Positions 49,283-59,151 of a stretch of 64,000 bases of DNA are shown piece by piece (position 1 is the stretch's first letter; every line of letters begins with the position of its first letter). Origin of the DNA: Desulfuromonadaceae bacterium (GTDB lineage Bacteria; Desulfobacterota; Desulfuromonadia; Desulfuromonadales; Desulfuromonadaceae); NCBI GenBank assembly GCA_016936455.1, contig JAFGXV010000016.1:1-64000 (forward strand). The letters run 5' to 3'. The notes under the pieces are model-generated. The model was not told the DNA's origin and searched no databases. It saw only the letters and a program-made list of their open reading frames with translations. The position numbers were made by a program, and so were the translations under genes.

Positions 49283-50551
49283 CTATTGAACGGCGTATGT
49301 CGCGTAGTCGCCGGTGAGCAGGCGGATGTCGAGGGTCGCGGCAAAGATGTCGCTGCGGGCGCTGATGACATTGCGCTCAGCCCGGGTGTGGACAAAGATC
49401 GCATCGAGCACCTCGGCCGAGGTGGTCAGGCCCTGTTCGAAGGCCAAGCGGGTAATGCGCAGGTTTTCGCGCGCCTGCTCGAGGCTGATCGCGGCCACTT
49501 GCAGATTGTTGCGGGCCAGGGCCAGTTCACGCTGGCGGTTGCTCAGCTCGACCCTCAGCTGCTGCGCGCGTTCGCGGTAGTCGTAGCGGCATTGCTGTAG
49601 AAACTGGTAGGCCTCCTGCTGGCGCGCGCGGGTCGCACCGCCTTCGAACAGATTCATGCTCAGGGTCAGCTGGGTTTTGATCTGCTCATCGCCCTCCTCC
49701 TGCACCTCATCACTGCGATACAAATCGCTGCTCAGATCGGCTTTGGGCAGCCAGCGGCCCCGGAGCGCGCGGTGATCGCTGGCTGCGGCGTCAATCAGGC
49801 TTTGCAGGGCCAGCAGTTCCGGGTTGTGGTCTAGCTGGGGTAATTGAATTTCATCCAGGGTCGGCAGTACCGCGAAGGCATTGAGATCCAGGTTGTTCAG
49901 CGTCAGCTGCTCGACTCCCGACTGCTGGCGCAGCAGGGTCAGCAGATTCTGCAGTTGGATCTCGGCGCTGTTCTGCTGCAGACGGGCGTTCTCCCGCTCC
50001 ACCTCGATCTTCAGCACGTCGTTGCGAGTGATCAGGCCGACCTCGAACTGGGTCTGGGCGTTGTGCCATTCCTGGTCGTAGAGTTCGACCGCCCGCCGCG
50101 AGACTTCAAGATTCCGCTGCTGGGTCGAGAGGTCGAGGCAGGTGCGGGTGACCTGCTGCTGCAGCTGATGCTGTAACTGGCGAACCTGCAACTGACGCAT
50201 CTCGCTGCGCTGGCTGGCCCCAAGGCGCTGATAGTAGTCTGTGAAGCCGTTGAACAGATTCCAGCTCAGGCGGATGCCGCGGCGGTGCGTCTGGTCGTAT
50301 TCGTAGACGGTCTCGTCGCGCAGTTTGCTTTCGCTGTAGTACAGATCGAGTTGTGGCAGAAACGCGGCGTTCTGCTGCCTGACCTGTGCCTGCTGCTGCA
50401 GCAGGCGGGCCTGATAGCTGAGGACCTGGTCACGGCTTGACGCTGCGTTCATCTGCAGCTCTTCCACGTTCCACGCCAGCAGCAACTGGGGGAGAAGCAG
50501 CAGGCACAGGGTGGTCAGCAGACATTTATGGCTGAGGGGTCGGCGTAACAT
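49283..50551 (-). CDS. TolC-family outer membrane efflux protein
   Basis: The outer-membrane channel of the RND pump encoded just upstream. The 422-residue protein has a Sec signal (about 1-26, ending LLLA) and two TolC repeats rich in Q, A, L and R, for example TCLDLSTQQRNLEVSRRAVEL and LAFEQGLTTSAEVLDAIFVHT. ATG 50551 has AAGGAAG upstream; the GTG at 50566 is part of that region. It overlaps the RND gene by 26 bases. Last gene of the tetR-adaptor-RND-tolC operon. Confidence 0.92.
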   Translation of the reverse strand: MLRRPLSHKCLLTTLCLLLLPQLLLAWNVEELQMNAASSRDQVLSYQARLLQQQAQVRQQNAAFLPQLDLYYSESKLRDETVYEYDQTHRRGIRLSWNLFNGFTDYYQRLGASQRSEMRQLQVRQLQHQLQQQVTRTCLDLSTQQRNLEVSRRAVELYDQEWHNAQTQFEVGLITRNDVLKIEVERENARLQQNSAEIQLQNLLTLLRQQSGVEQLTLNNLDLNAFAVLPTLDEIQLPQLDHNPELLALQSLIDAAASDHRALRGRWLPKADLSSDLYRSDEVQEEGDEQIKTQLTLSMNLFEGGATRARQQEAYQFLQQCRYDYRERAQQLRVELSNRQRELALARNNLQVAAISLEQARENLRITRLAFEQGLTTSAEVLDAIFVHTRAERNVISARSDIFAATLDIRLLTGDYATYAVQ

Positions 50552-53500
50552 GGGGCTTCCTTTCACGATGGATGAAAAAGGCCAGCAAAGCCGGGATGAC
50601 GAACAGGGTAAAGACGGTCGAGATCAGCAGGCCGCCGAGCAGAATGCTGCCGATGCCGCGGTACAGTTCGCTGCCGGCTCCGGTCGTCACCACCAGCGGC
50701 AGCAGGCCGAACAGGCTGGTGACGGTACTCATGAAGATCGGCCGGATGCGGGTGCGCACCGATTCGCGGATGGCTTCGAGTCCTTCGGATTCACCGCTGC
50801 GGATGTTGTTGAGCGACTGGTGGACAATGAGGATGGCGTTGTTGACCACGGTGCCGACCAAAATGATGAAGCCGAGCATGGCCAGCACGTCGAACCCTTG
50901 CGGCGCAACCAGCAGGTTGACCAGTTTCAGACCGATAAAACCGCCAGCCGCGGCCAGCGGCACGCTGAACAGGATGATCAGGGGATAGAGGAAATTCTCA
51001 AACAGCGCGGCCATCAGCAGGTAGATGATGATGACGGCCAGCAGCAGGTTCCAGATCAGGGCGTCGTAGGTTTCCGCCAGCTTGTCGGCGTTGCCGCCCA
51101 AGCTGATGCTGACCCCCGGCAGTTTGTCGGCCTGCTGCAGGGTGGCGACGACACCCTGGATGGTTTCCATGGCGCTTTGCAGAGCCATCGTTTCAGGAGG
51201 CGTCACCTGCAGCTTGATGGTGCGGCGGCGCTCCAGGTGGTCGACCTGGGTCATGCCGCGGGTGTAGCTCAGGCCGGCGACGTCGCCGAGCTGGATCACC
51301 TTGCCGCTGCCGTTGACGATTTCCGCCGCCAGAATGGCTTCGGGCGAAGTGAAGCGCTGTTCGTTGCCCGTCAGCACCAGATCGATCTGGCGCTGGCCGT
51401 CGGGTTTGTACTCATCGATCTTGCGGCCGTTCATCAGAATGTCGACATAGCGCCCCAGATCGGCCTCGGTCAGGCCATTGGCCAGCAGCTTTTCCTTTTC
51501 CGGCAGGATCGAGACCTCCGGGAAGCTGATCTCCAGCGAGGGGACGGGGCGGATCTGGGCCTGTTGCACGGCCTGGCCGATACTGCCGTAGAGAATGCGT
51601 CCGGCCGCCACCAGTTCTTCCAGACTCGAGCCGGAAATGTTGACGTCGATGGAGCGTCCTTCACCGATATTGCTTTCAAAGATGCCGGCCTGCAGGCTGA
51701 TGCCGATCATGTCGGGAATGCTGTTCATGACGCGGTTCATCAGCGGCATCAGTTCGCGCGCCCGTGTCTCGTGGGCGCACAGGGCGCCCATGATGTTGCG
51801 CGAGGGCGTGGCGACGAAAAACAGGTCGCGGATTTGCGGGATGCCGTCTTTGCCGTCTTCTTTCAGGTAGGGGTCGAGCTGGTCAAACACGTAATGGCCG
51901 ATTTTTTCTCGTTTCTCCACCGACAGTCCGGGGGGCGGCACCAGGATGTTGAGAATCAGGTTGCGATTGCCTTGGGGCAGGTATTCCGCCTTGGGCAGCA
52001 GCCACAGCGTCAGCAGTATCGACAGCAGGGTAAATGCGGAGATGCTGGTCAGACGGCTGGCGGTATTTTTCAGGCTGAGCTCTGACATCCTTAGTAGCGC
52101 GCTGCTCAGACGGCTGCCCACGCGTGCGATCCATTCGCCGTGGCGCTTGCTGGTTTTGCGGCGCTGGTAGACCTGATTGGCCAGCGTCGGGATGACGATG
52201 ACCGAGACCACCAGGCTGAGCAGGATGGCAAAGGTGATGGCGATGGCGATGTCGCGAAACAGCTGGCCCGCTTCCTGCTGGATGAAGACGACGGGCAGGA
52301 ACACGGCCACGGTGGTGGCGGTGGAGGCGATGACGGCGCCGAACACCTCGTTGACCCCGTCCAGGGCGGCGTTGAACGCCTTCTTGCCCATCAAACGGTG
52401 GCGGTCGATGTTTTCCAGCACCACAATGGCGTTGTCCACCAGCATGCCGACGGCAAAGGAGATGCCGGCCAGACTGACGACGTTGAGGTTGCGCCCCGTG
52501 ACCCACAACGAGATGAAGGTGCCGATGACGGAGATCGGAATGGCCACCGCGGTAATGGCCGTGGCCGACAGGCTGCGCAAAAACACCAGCAGCACCACGA
52601 CTGCCAGCGCGCCGCCGATGAGGACATTTTGCTTGACGATGTCGATGGCGGTGTTGATGTAGGGCGACTGATCGTAAACCCAGTCGAGAAACAGCTGTTT
52701 GTCACCCAGAATGCCCGCGTTAAGCTCGTCGACGGCCTCATGCATGCGCTTGACCAGATCCACCACATTGGCGCCCTGCTCCTTGCGGATGCCGACGACG
52801 ATGCATTTCTGGCCGTTGGACTGCACGGACATGGTTTCCTCGGCATAGCCCAGGCGGCTGGTGGCGACATCCTTGAGGTAGATCCGCTTGATGCCGTCAT
52901 CCACCAGAATGACCTTTTGCGGATCCTCGACGCTCTGGAAACGGCTGACGGTGCGGATGCGGTAGTCTTTCTTGCCGATGCCCAGGGTGCCGGCCGAGGT
53001 GTTGCGATTGGCCTTCTGCACTGCTTCGGTTACCTGATTGATGGCGATGTTGCGTCGCGCCATCTGATCGCTGTCGAGTTCGATATGAAGCTCGGTTTCC
53101 GTTCCGCCGGCAACAAACAGCGAGCCGACGCCGGGAATACGCTCAAGATGCTGGCGGACCTCATTTTCGAAGAAGGTGCGGAAATGGTTGATGCGGCCGG
53201 GGTCGCCGCTCGTTGTTTTCAGCAGCACCCAGATGACGGGGGAGCTGTTGGCGCCGGCGGCTTCGAGAATCGGCTTGTCGACGTTTTCCGGATAGTCGGC
53301 GACCTCGTTCAGTTTGTTGGAGACACGCAGCATGGCCGTGTCGAGATCGGTGCCGACCTTGAAGGTCAGACGGATCTCGCCGTAGTCGTTGTAGCTCGAA
53401 CTCTCCATGGACAGCAGACCCTTGACGCCCTTGAGCGCGTCTTCCTGGTCCTCAATGATGTCCTGCTCGATCTCGTAGGGCGTGGCGCCGTTCCAGCGGG

Positions 53501-53645
53501 TGGTGACGGTAATCTCTGGCAGCTCGACGTCGGGCGTCAGCTGAACCGGCAGACTGTAGAGGCTGATGAGGCCGAACATCACCACCAGAATGACGAACAC
53601 GGCCACGCTGACCGGTTTGCGGATGCTGTACTCGAGAAGATTCAT
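50526..53645 (-). CDS. RND-family inner-membrane efflux pump
   Basis: A 1039-residue proton-driven pump of the AcrB/HAE-1 group. It has twelve predicted TMs and two large periplasmic loops. Motifs: LLEYSIRKPVSVAVFVILVV at the start, PVQLTPDVELPEITVTT, the conserved TM4 GISFAVGMLVDNAIVVLENI with the proton-relay aspartate, and GFIILVGTVVNNAILIVH in the second half. It works with the adaptor upstream and the TolC downstream. The substrate is unknown; TetR control suggests toxic organic compounds. Confidence 0.95.
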   Translation of the reverse strand: MNLLEYSIRKPVSVAVFVILVVMFGLISLYSLPVQLTPDVELPEITVTTRWNGATPYEIEQDIIEDQEDALKGVKGLLSMESSSYNDYGEIRLTFKVGTDLDTAMLRVSNKLNEVADYPENVDKPILEAAGANSSPVIWVLLKTTSGDPGRINHFRTFFENEVRQHLERIPGVGSLFVAGGTETELHIELDSDQMARRNIAINQVTEAVQKANRNTSAGTLGIGKKDYRIRTVSRFQSVEDPQKVILVDDGIKRIYLKDVATSRLGYAEETMSVQSNGQKCIVVGIRKEQGANVVDLVKRMHEAVDELNAGILGDKQLFLDWVYDQSPYINTAIDIVKQNVLIGGALAVVVLLVFLRSLSATAITAVAIPISVIGTFISLWVTGRNLNVVSLAGISFAVGMLVDNAIVVLENIDRHRLMGKKAFNAALDGVNEVFGAVIASTATTVAVFLPVVFIQQEAGQLFRDIAIAITFAILLSLVVSVIVIPTLANQVYQRRKTSKRHGEWIARVGSRLSSALLRMSELSLKNTASRLTSISAFTLLSILLTLWLLPKAEYLPQGNRNLILNILVPPPGLSVEKREKIGHYVFDQLDPYLKEDGKDGIPQIRDLFFVATPSRNIMGALCAHETRARELMPLMNRVMNSIPDMIGISLQAGIFESNIGEGRSIDVNISGSSLEELVAAGRILYGSIGQAVQQAQIRPVPSLEISFPEVSILPEKEKLLANGLTEADLGRYVDILMNGRKIDEYKPDGQRQIDLVLTGNEQRFTSPEAILAAEIVNGSGKVIQLGDVAGLSYTRGMTQVDHLERRRTIKLQVTPPETMALQSAMETIQGVVATLQQADKLPGVSISLGGNADKLAETYDALIWNLLLAVIIIYLLMAALFENFLYPLIILFSVPLAAAGGFIGLKLVNLLVAPQGFDVLAMLGFIILVGTVVNNAILIVHQSLNNIRSGESEGLEAIRESVRTRIRPIFMSTVTSLFGLLPLVVTTGAGSELYRGIGSILLGGLLISTVFTLFVIPALLAFFIHRERKPHVTPTPQP

Positions 53646-53647
53646 GG

Positions 53648-54718
53648 CTAGTTCACCGCCTTGGCCGGCTGGTTGAGAATGATGACCGGCTGTTCCGGTC
53701 GCAGACGCTCATTGCCTTCAATGACCACGGGCATGCCCTCCTGCAGAGAGGGACCACTGATGGCGGCCTGATCGCTGCTGAAGCCGGTGACCTGAACCGG
53801 AACGATGGCGGCCTTGTCGTCCTTGATGCTGTAGATGAAATCCTGACCGTTGAATTTGACCAGCGCGTCGCGCGGCACCATCAACTGCTGCTGTTGCGCG
53901 GCGGTGGGCAGTTCCACCGTGGCCGACATGTTCTCGAACAGCTGTTGCGGCTGCGGAATGTGGATGCGGATGAACACGTTGCGGGTACGGGCATCCACCA
54001 CGGGCAGAAAGCCGGCATGGCTCCCGCTGAGGGTTTCATCGGTGGCGGTCAGATGCACCGGCAGCTGCTGACCGCTGTGACTGAAGCGGGCCTGATCCTC
54101 GCTCACCGGGACCCGGATGTAAATGGCGTCGGCAGCAGCAATGCGGGCGATACGACTGCCGGTGGTGATCCAGTTGCCGCGCTCGGCGTCCTTGCTCAGC
54201 ACCAGGCCGTCAAACGGGGTACGCAGGGTGCTTTTATCTTGCTTGAGGCGGGCTGTCTGCAGCTGGGCGCGGGTGGCGGCGATTTCGTGTTCCAGTTCCT
54301 TGACGCGGAAGAATAGCTGGTCATAGGCTGTGGCACTGGCGGCCTGTTGTTCATAGAGCTGCTGGTAGCGCTCGAAATCGCGGCGGGCATGCTGCAGGCT
54401 GACCTCGGCCTGCTGCAGTTTGGCGGTGGTTTCGGCAATCTGCTGGTCGATGAAGTCGGTATTCAGGCGCGCCAGCACCTGCCCTTTGCTCACCCGGTCT
54501 CCTTCCTGAAAGAGAATCTCGGTGATGGCGCCGCTGACTTCAAACGACAGATCGCTGATGCGGTCAAAATAGAGGCTGCCGGTAAGGGACTGTGTCACCG
54601 GAGCCTGACGGCGCTGGAGAGGCTCCGTTTTCACCTGGGCCGGTGTAGGAGTCGGTGCAGCAAACAGTGAGGGAACCAGGAACAGGCTCAGGAGAAGTAG
54701 GAGCAGCGTGCGAGTCAT
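53648..54718 (-). CDS. RND efflux periplasmic adaptor (HlyD family)
   Basis: A 356-residue membrane fusion protein with a signal peptide (ending LFAA), lipoyl halves (GAITEILFQEGDRVSKGQVLARL and LRTPFDGLVLSKDAERGNWI), a helical hairpin between them (about 95-160) and C-terminal barrel domains. No lipobox. It lies two bases upstream of the RND gene on the same strand. Confidence 0.94.
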   Translation of the reverse strand: MTRTLLLLLLSLFLVPSLFAAPTPTPAQVKTEPLQRRQAPVTQSLTGSLYFDRISDLSFEVSGAITEILFQEGDRVSKGQVLARLNTDFIDQQIAETTAKLQQAEVSLQHARRDFERYQQLYEQQAASATAYDQLFFRVKELEHEIAATRAQLQTARLKQDKSTLRTPFDGLVLSKDAERGNWITTGSRIARIAAADAIYIRVPVSEDQARFSHSGQQLPVHLTATDETLSGSHAGFLPVVDARTRNVFIRIHIPQPQQLFENMSATVELPTAAQQQQLMVPRDALVKFNGQDFIYSIKDDKAAIVPVQVTGFSSDQAAISGPSLQEGMPVVIEGNERLRPEQPVIILNQPAKAVN

Positions 54719-54747
54719 GGGAAAGTTCCTTCTTGCAAATAGGGAGT

Positions 54748-55317
54748 TCAGGGTTTAAGCGGGGCCAGGCAGAACTGGATGGCCTGGGTGTCATCCGGTG
54801 GACCCGGCATTTTCTGGATCAGTTTACTGTGCATGACGCCGTAAAAAGCAGCGTCGAGAAACCAGGCTGTCTCTTCGACCGGCAAGTCGCGGATGCTGCC
54901 GTCTGCCATGCCTTGGCGCAGAAAACGGTACAGCAGCTCAAATTTGCGCGTCTTGAACGCAGCAATACACTCGTAGGTCGGATTGCCGGGTGTGTCGGCC
55001 TCGCGGTTGATGTCGCGCAGCAGGACGCTGACTTCTTGGCGGTGCTGCTGGACAATCGTCAGGTCACTGCGCAGCAGACTTTCAATGGCGGCGTAGCCGC
55101 TGAGACTGTCGATGCCATCATAGGCTCTGGCCGATTTCTCCAGCAGGCGGTGGAGGACTTCATGCAGGATGCCCTCTTTATTCTTGAAATGATAAAAAAG
55201 GGTTCCCTGCGCGACTCCGGCCCGTGTTGCGATTTCCGCCGTGGAGGTTAAGCTGAACCCTTGCTCGGCGAACAGGTCGATGGCAGCGTCGATAATTTTT
55301 TCGCGTTTTGGTTTCAT
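54748..55317 (-). CDS. TetR-family transcriptional repressor
   Basis: A 189-residue regulator with the N-terminal HTH ([14 protein letters not shown], then [21 protein letters not shown], about 8-50) and a helical ligand domain. First gene of the efflux operon. An imperfect 22-base palindrome overlaps its own promoter, so it most likely represses itself and the pump genes until a ligand binds. Confidence 0.94.
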   Translation of the reverse strand: MKPKREKIIDAAIDLFAEQGFSLTSTAEIATRAGVAQGTLFYHFKNKEGILHEVLHRLLEKSARAYDGIDSLSGYAAIESLLRSDLTIVQQHRQEVSVLLRDINREADTPGNPTYECIAAFKTRKFELLYRFLRQGMADGSIRDLPVEETAWFLDAAFYGVMHSKLIQKMPGPPDDTQAIQFCLAPLKP

Positions 55318-55337
55318 AGCCGACCCGAAAAGAAAAA

Positions 55338-55383
55338 ACTGATTGATTGCTCAGTCAGTACGCGCGTCTCCGTTAAAAGTCAA
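55338..55383 (-). promoter_or_regulatory. tetR promoter with overlapping operator
   Basis: Minus-strand -35 TTGACT (55383-55378), a 17-base spacer and -10 TACTGA (55360-55355). The 22-base sequence 55338-55359 is an imperfect palindrome with ACTGA/TCAGT ends and repeated TGAcTGA/TGAtTGA units (8 of 11 symmetric positions), covering the -10. This fits TetR-type autoregulation. Confidence 0.65.
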
Positions 55384-55411
55384 GTTTTTTGTTGTCGGCG
55401 GAGGGAAGATT

Positions 55412-56758
55412 TCAGCGCGTGGCCGTGATCCGCCGCAGGCTGGAGTGCAGTCGCCAGCCGAGCATCAGGGCGGCTGTGCATAGGCCGCAGATCAGTCCGA
55501 TCCAGAAGCCACGTGCTTCCATGTGCTTGACCAAGCCAAACCAGCAGCCGCAGGGCAGGCTGACGAGCCAGTAGGCGCAGATCTGCAGCAGTAGCGGTAT
55601 GCGGGTGTCCTTGCAGCCGCGCAATGCGCCGGCGCAGCTGACCTGGAAGGCGTCGGGCAACTGGAACAGGGCGGCAAGCTGAAGCAACGCCGCAGCCTGA
55701 CTCAGCAGTATGGAGTCCGTCGTGTAGAGGCTGGCCCAGAGTTCGGGAAATACAGAAATGGCGAGAAAACTGAAGCAGGAAAAGACGAGAGCCGTTGAGA
55801 TGCCGGTCCAGGCAGAACAGTAGATCTGATGGCGGCGCTGACGACCGATGCTGTAGCCGACCCGGACGGCCGTGGCATTGCCTAGGCTTAAAGGGATCAT
55901 GAAAATCATTGAGGCGAAATTGAGCGCAATCTGGTGGGCGGCGACCTGGGTGGCGCCGAACCGCGATATCAGCAGGGCAATGACGGCAAAGGCGCTGCAT
56001 TCGATGAACATGCCGCAGCCGATAGGCAGGCCCAGCTTGAGCACTTGACGAAGCAGGGACGGGCGCCATGCGAGCTGCCCCTGAGACGAGCCGCTATCCG
56101 GTTGGGGCAGGCGCAGGAACAGCAGAATCATCAACGCCAGCATGATCCACATGGTGATGGCTGTTGCCACGCCGCAGCCGATTCCGCCAAGCGCGGGAAA
56201 TCCCAGTTTGCCGAACACCAGCAGCGTATTCGCAATAATGTTGATGCCCAGTCCGCAGAAGCTGACGATCATGCTTGGCCGTGACAAGGCCAGACCCTCG
56301 CAGCAGTGGCGCAGGGCAAAACAGGCACCGATGGCGGGAAATCCCCAGGAAACGGCCTTCAGATAGCCCACGATCAGAGGGGTCAGAGCGTTGTCGACCT
56401 GGAGCCAGGGCAGCAGTACGTTTGCTTGCGGCAGCAGCATCCCCAGCAAGGTGCCACCGCCAAAGCCGAGATAGAGACCCTGAAGCGGAAGGTGGCGTAA
56501 CAGCTCCCTGTCCCGTGCTCCGTTGGCCTGAGCAACGAGGGGTGTCAGTGCGCTCAACAGGCCGAGCAGAAACAGAAACAGAGGAAACCAGAGACTTGAG
56601 CCGATCGCCACCGCGGCCAGATCCTGTGCACTGACACGGCCCGCCATCATGGTGTCGACAAAACCCATGCTGGATTGAGCGAGCTGGGCCAGCGTGAGCG
56701 GAATGCTCAGCTGAAGCAGGCGAAACAGTTCTCGTTTGTAGAGGCGGGAATCAATCAT
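55412..56758 (-). CDS. MATE-family multidrug efflux transporter
   Basis: A 448-residue antiporter with twelve predicted TMs in two homologous halves: LTLAQLAQSSMGFVDTMMAGR in the first and GLPIGCGMFIECSAFAVIALL in the second. NorM/MdtK-like members export cationic compounds with Na+ or H+. ATG 56758 gives the family N terminus, but no Shine-Dalgarno is visible before it or before TTG 56785, so translation may be weak or leaderless. It is downstream of a terminator-like hairpin of the chemoreceptor gene. Confidence 0.88.
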   Translation of the reverse strand: MIDSRLYKRELFRLLQLSIPLTLAQLAQSSMGFVDTMMAGRVSAQDLAAVAIGSSLWFPLFLFLLGLLSALTPLVAQANGARDRELLRHLPLQGLYLGFGGGTLLGMLLPQANVLLPWLQVDNALTPLIVGYLKAVSWGFPAIGACFALRHCCEGLALSRPSMIVSFCGLGINIIANTLLVFGKLGFPALGGIGCGVATAITMWIMLALMILLFLRLPQPDSGSSQGQLAWRPSLLRQVLKLGLPIGCGMFIECSAFAVIALLISRFGATQVAAHQIALNFASMIFMIPLSLGNATAVRVGYSIGRQRRHQIYCSAWTGISTALVFSCFSFLAISVFPELWASLYTTDSILLSQAAALLQLAALFQLPDAFQVSCAGALRGCKDTRIPLLLQICAYWLVSLPCGCWFGLVKHMEARGFWIGLICGLCTAALMLGWRLHSSLRRITATR

Positions 56759-56792
56759 GGTCGGAAATATGGAGGAACGTGGCAAGGGGGAC

Positions 56793-56826
56793 TAAAGCGA
56801 ACAGGCCCTTCGTAAGAAGGGCCTGT
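56793..56826 (-). terminator. Terminator-like hairpin after the chemoreceptor gene
   Basis: A perfect eleven-pair stem ACAGGCCCTTC/GAAGGGCCTGT with loop GTAA (56801-56826) lies after the chemoreceptor stop. The minus-strand tail is TCGCTTTAG, a weak T tract, so read-through into the MATE gene is possible. Confidence 0.7.
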
Positions 56827-56857
56827 CACCGAATCGTTTAATTATCGAGCTGTATGG

Positions 56858-58963
56858 TTACAGCTCAAAATCGTCGAATCCGATTGCCGGCTGAGCCGGT
56901 TTTTTGCTCTGTTTCTGGTAGCCCAGGGCCGGACGACTGTCGACGCGGAAACGGCTGAGCAGGGCACGCAGCCGGTTGGCCTGACCGGTGAGCTCATCGG
57001 AGGCGGCGGCGCTTTCTTCAGCGCTGGCCGTATTCTGCTGAGTGACCTTGTCGATCTGGTTGAGGCCGATATTGATCTGCTCAATGCCGCCAGCCTGCTC
57101 TTTAGACGCGGTGGCGATTTCGCTAACCAGATCTGTAACTTTCTGGATGCGGTTGACAATTTCCTCCAGTGCATCCGAGGTTTTGTCCGCAACCGTTTGG
57201 CCATGGCGGGCTTTGGCAACGGAGTTTTCAATCAGAGACGAGGTTTCCGCCGCCGCCTTGGCGCTGCGTGCTGCCAGGTTGCGAACTTCCTCGGCGACAA
57301 CGGCGAAACCCTTGCCATGCTGTCCGGCCCGGGCTGCCTCGACGGCTGCGTTCAGGGCCAGCAGGTTGGTCTGGAAGGCGATTTCATCGATGACCTTGAT
57401 GATGTTGGCAATGTTGCGGCTGGACTCGTTGATTGCATCCATCGCCTGATTCATTTCACTCATCTGGGCCATGCCGGCATCCGCTGCCGTACGTGCAGCT
57501 CCCGAGAGATCGCTGGCCGTCGTTGCGCTGTCGGCATTATGCCGCGTCTGGGAGGCCATTTCCGCCATGGAGCTGGTAATCTGCTCCAGCGAGCTGGCGG
57601 ACTCGGTTGCGCCGTGGGACAGGGCCTGACTGGAGTCGGCCACCTGATGGGCACCATTGGCAATCTGGTTGGCGACCGTCTGGATTTCCTGAATCAGCTC
57701 CGTCAGGTCTTCTCCAACCTGCTTCAGGGAGTTGCGCAGCATGTCCTGCTCATCCTTGGGCGTTACGGTAAAGGTCAGGTCACCATCGGCCAGTTTTTCC
57801 AGGGCGCCAACAATTTCGCTTTTGAGGTTTTCTGAAAAGCTGTTCATGGCGCGAGCCATCTGGCCGACTTCATCGGAGCTCTGGATGTCGAGCGACCGGT
57901 TCAGGTGGCCGCGACCGAGGTCCTCCAGCATGGCGACGCTGTCCTTGAGGGGGTTGGCCACACGGCGGGCAGTCAGGAAGCCAAAGCCGATGGAGGCGCT
58001 GACCCCGAAAACCATGGCGATCAGCGAAATGAGTTTGCTGTTGGCGGCGCTGCTGACCGCTTCTTTTTTGGAGCTGTCCGTCAGGCGGTTGTTGAGGTTG
58101 AACAGTTCGTCCAGTTTTTTGTTGACGGCGTCGAGATGTTCTTTTTCGGTGCTCAGGGCGATCTTTGTTGCGGTGTCGAGCAATTTTGTTTCGCTGGCGA
58201 CAATCGCGCTGGCGGCTGCAAACTGGTCTTTGACGACCTGCAGGATCGGCATAACGATATGGGTGTAGGTTTCCTGGGCTTCATTCAGGTCGTGCTCCTG
58301 GATGTAGCCGTCGATCTCGGCGCCGACGTCGTGCAGTTCAGCGTGGGGAGCTTTGATTTCTTCCAGCGCTTTTTTCAGTTCGTCATTGCTGGTTTGAAAG
58401 GTGCTCAGCCATTTGCCGAAGTTGCATTTGCGGTGGTCCAACTGGCCAGTAAAGTGCTTGCCGTGTTCGATGGCGGTGCCCAGCGCCATGACCCATTCAA
58501 AATGGTCGAAGAACATGTCACTGAGGTCCTGGCTGAGGGAACCGAGATTGTCGAGCTGAATGTTACTGACCAGGCCAAGCAAAATTTCCTGGTCGGCGCG
58601 CCATATTTCGAGATCGCTCGCGATCTCATCCCACAGTTTCTTTTCGGCGGGTGTTTTGGGCAGTTTGGCGTAGTGTGCGGACGCCTGTTCCAGTACATTG
58701 CGGTAGGTGCCGATGTTGGCGACGGCCTGCTGACGTTGCTGGCGGGTGAGGTCGGCGATGGTCATGGTCCGCTCTTCAGCGCGGATGGCCTGAAGCGACT
58801 CCATCATCAGGCCGATGTTGTGCCCTCCGGGCAGGCGGACTTCCGTCACCTCTTTCAGGGCGGTATTGGTGGAATTGATCCCGTAGATACCCAGTCCGCC
58901 GATGCCTGCGCAAAGAGCGGATAAGAGCAAAAACGAGCCAAGTAACTTCATCAGAATCGACAT
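56858..58963 (-). CDS. Methyl-accepting chemotaxis protein with CZB-like sensor region
   Basis: A 701-residue chemoreceptor. TM1 (about 8-30), an extracytoplasmic helical domain (about 31-315), TM2 (about 322-345), HAMP (about 345-395) and the signalling hairpin with the conserved tip [23 protein letters not shown]. Inside the sensor region, H154, H177, C180 (HRKCNFGKW) and H207/H211 reproduce the 3-His/1-Cys zinc site of the chemoreceptor zinc-binding (CZB) domain, usually found in cytoplasmic receptors. No C-terminal CheR/CheB-tethering pentapeptide. ATG 58963 follows GGGAGAG. Ligand: possibly zinc or a thiol-reactive oxidant, by analogy. Confidence 0.92.
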   Translation of the reverse strand: MSILMKLLGSFLLLSALCAGIGGLGIYGINSTNTALKEVTEVRLPGGHNIGLMMESLQAIRAEERTMTIADLTRQQRQQAVANIGTYRNVLEQASAHYAKLPKTPAEKKLWDEIASDLEIWRADQEILLGLVSNIQLDNLGSLSQDLSDMFFDHFEWVMALGTAIEHGKHFTGQLDHRKCNFGKWLSTFQTSNDELKKALEEIKAPHAELHDVGAEIDGYIQEHDLNEAQETYTHIVMPILQVVKDQFAAASAIVASETKLLDTATKIALSTEKEHLDAVNKKLDELFNLNNRLTDSSKKEAVSSAANSKLISLIAMVFGVSASIGFGFLTARRVANPLKDSVAMLEDLGRGHLNRSLDIQSSDEVGQMARAMNSFSENLKSEIVGALEKLADGDLTFTVTPKDEQDMLRNSLKQVGEDLTELIQEIQTVANQIANGAHQVADSSQALSHGATESASSLEQITSSMAEMASQTRHNADSATTASDLSGAARTAADAGMAQMSEMNQAMDAINESSRNIANIIKVIDEIAFQTNLLALNAAVEAARAGQHGKGFAVVAEEVRNLAARSAKAAAETSSLIENSVAKARHGQTVADKTSDALEEIVNRIQKVTDLVSEIATASKEQAGGIEQINIGLNQIDKVTQQNTASAEESAAASDELTGQANRLRALLSRFRVDSRPALGYQKQSKKPAQPAIGFDDFEL

Positions 58964-59047
58964 GGTTCTCTCCCTTAACTGCATGATGGTGATTAAGCTT
59001 TATTTAATGTGTAGGCAGTAGAAAATGAAAGCTGCGGCGATGCTAAC

Positions 59048-59084
59048 AAAAAAAAGCGAGGGTTGCCATAAAAAGCCCTCGCTT
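59048..59084 (-). terminator. Terminator of the small TPR gene
   Basis: AAGCGAGGG (59054-59062) pairs with CCCTCGCTT (59076-59084) and is followed on the minus strand by T8. Confidence 0.88.
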
Positions 59085-59151
59085 CGTGCTGTTTGCGTTA
59101 TTTTTTTGCGACATATGGTTTTATACGGATATGCTGAAAAGAGTATGGCTG

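Noticed and set aside
50511-53651. Two long plus-strand open frames antisense to the RND pump gene
   Set aside because: Asp/Gln/Gly/His-rich shadows of the conserved RND coding sequence.
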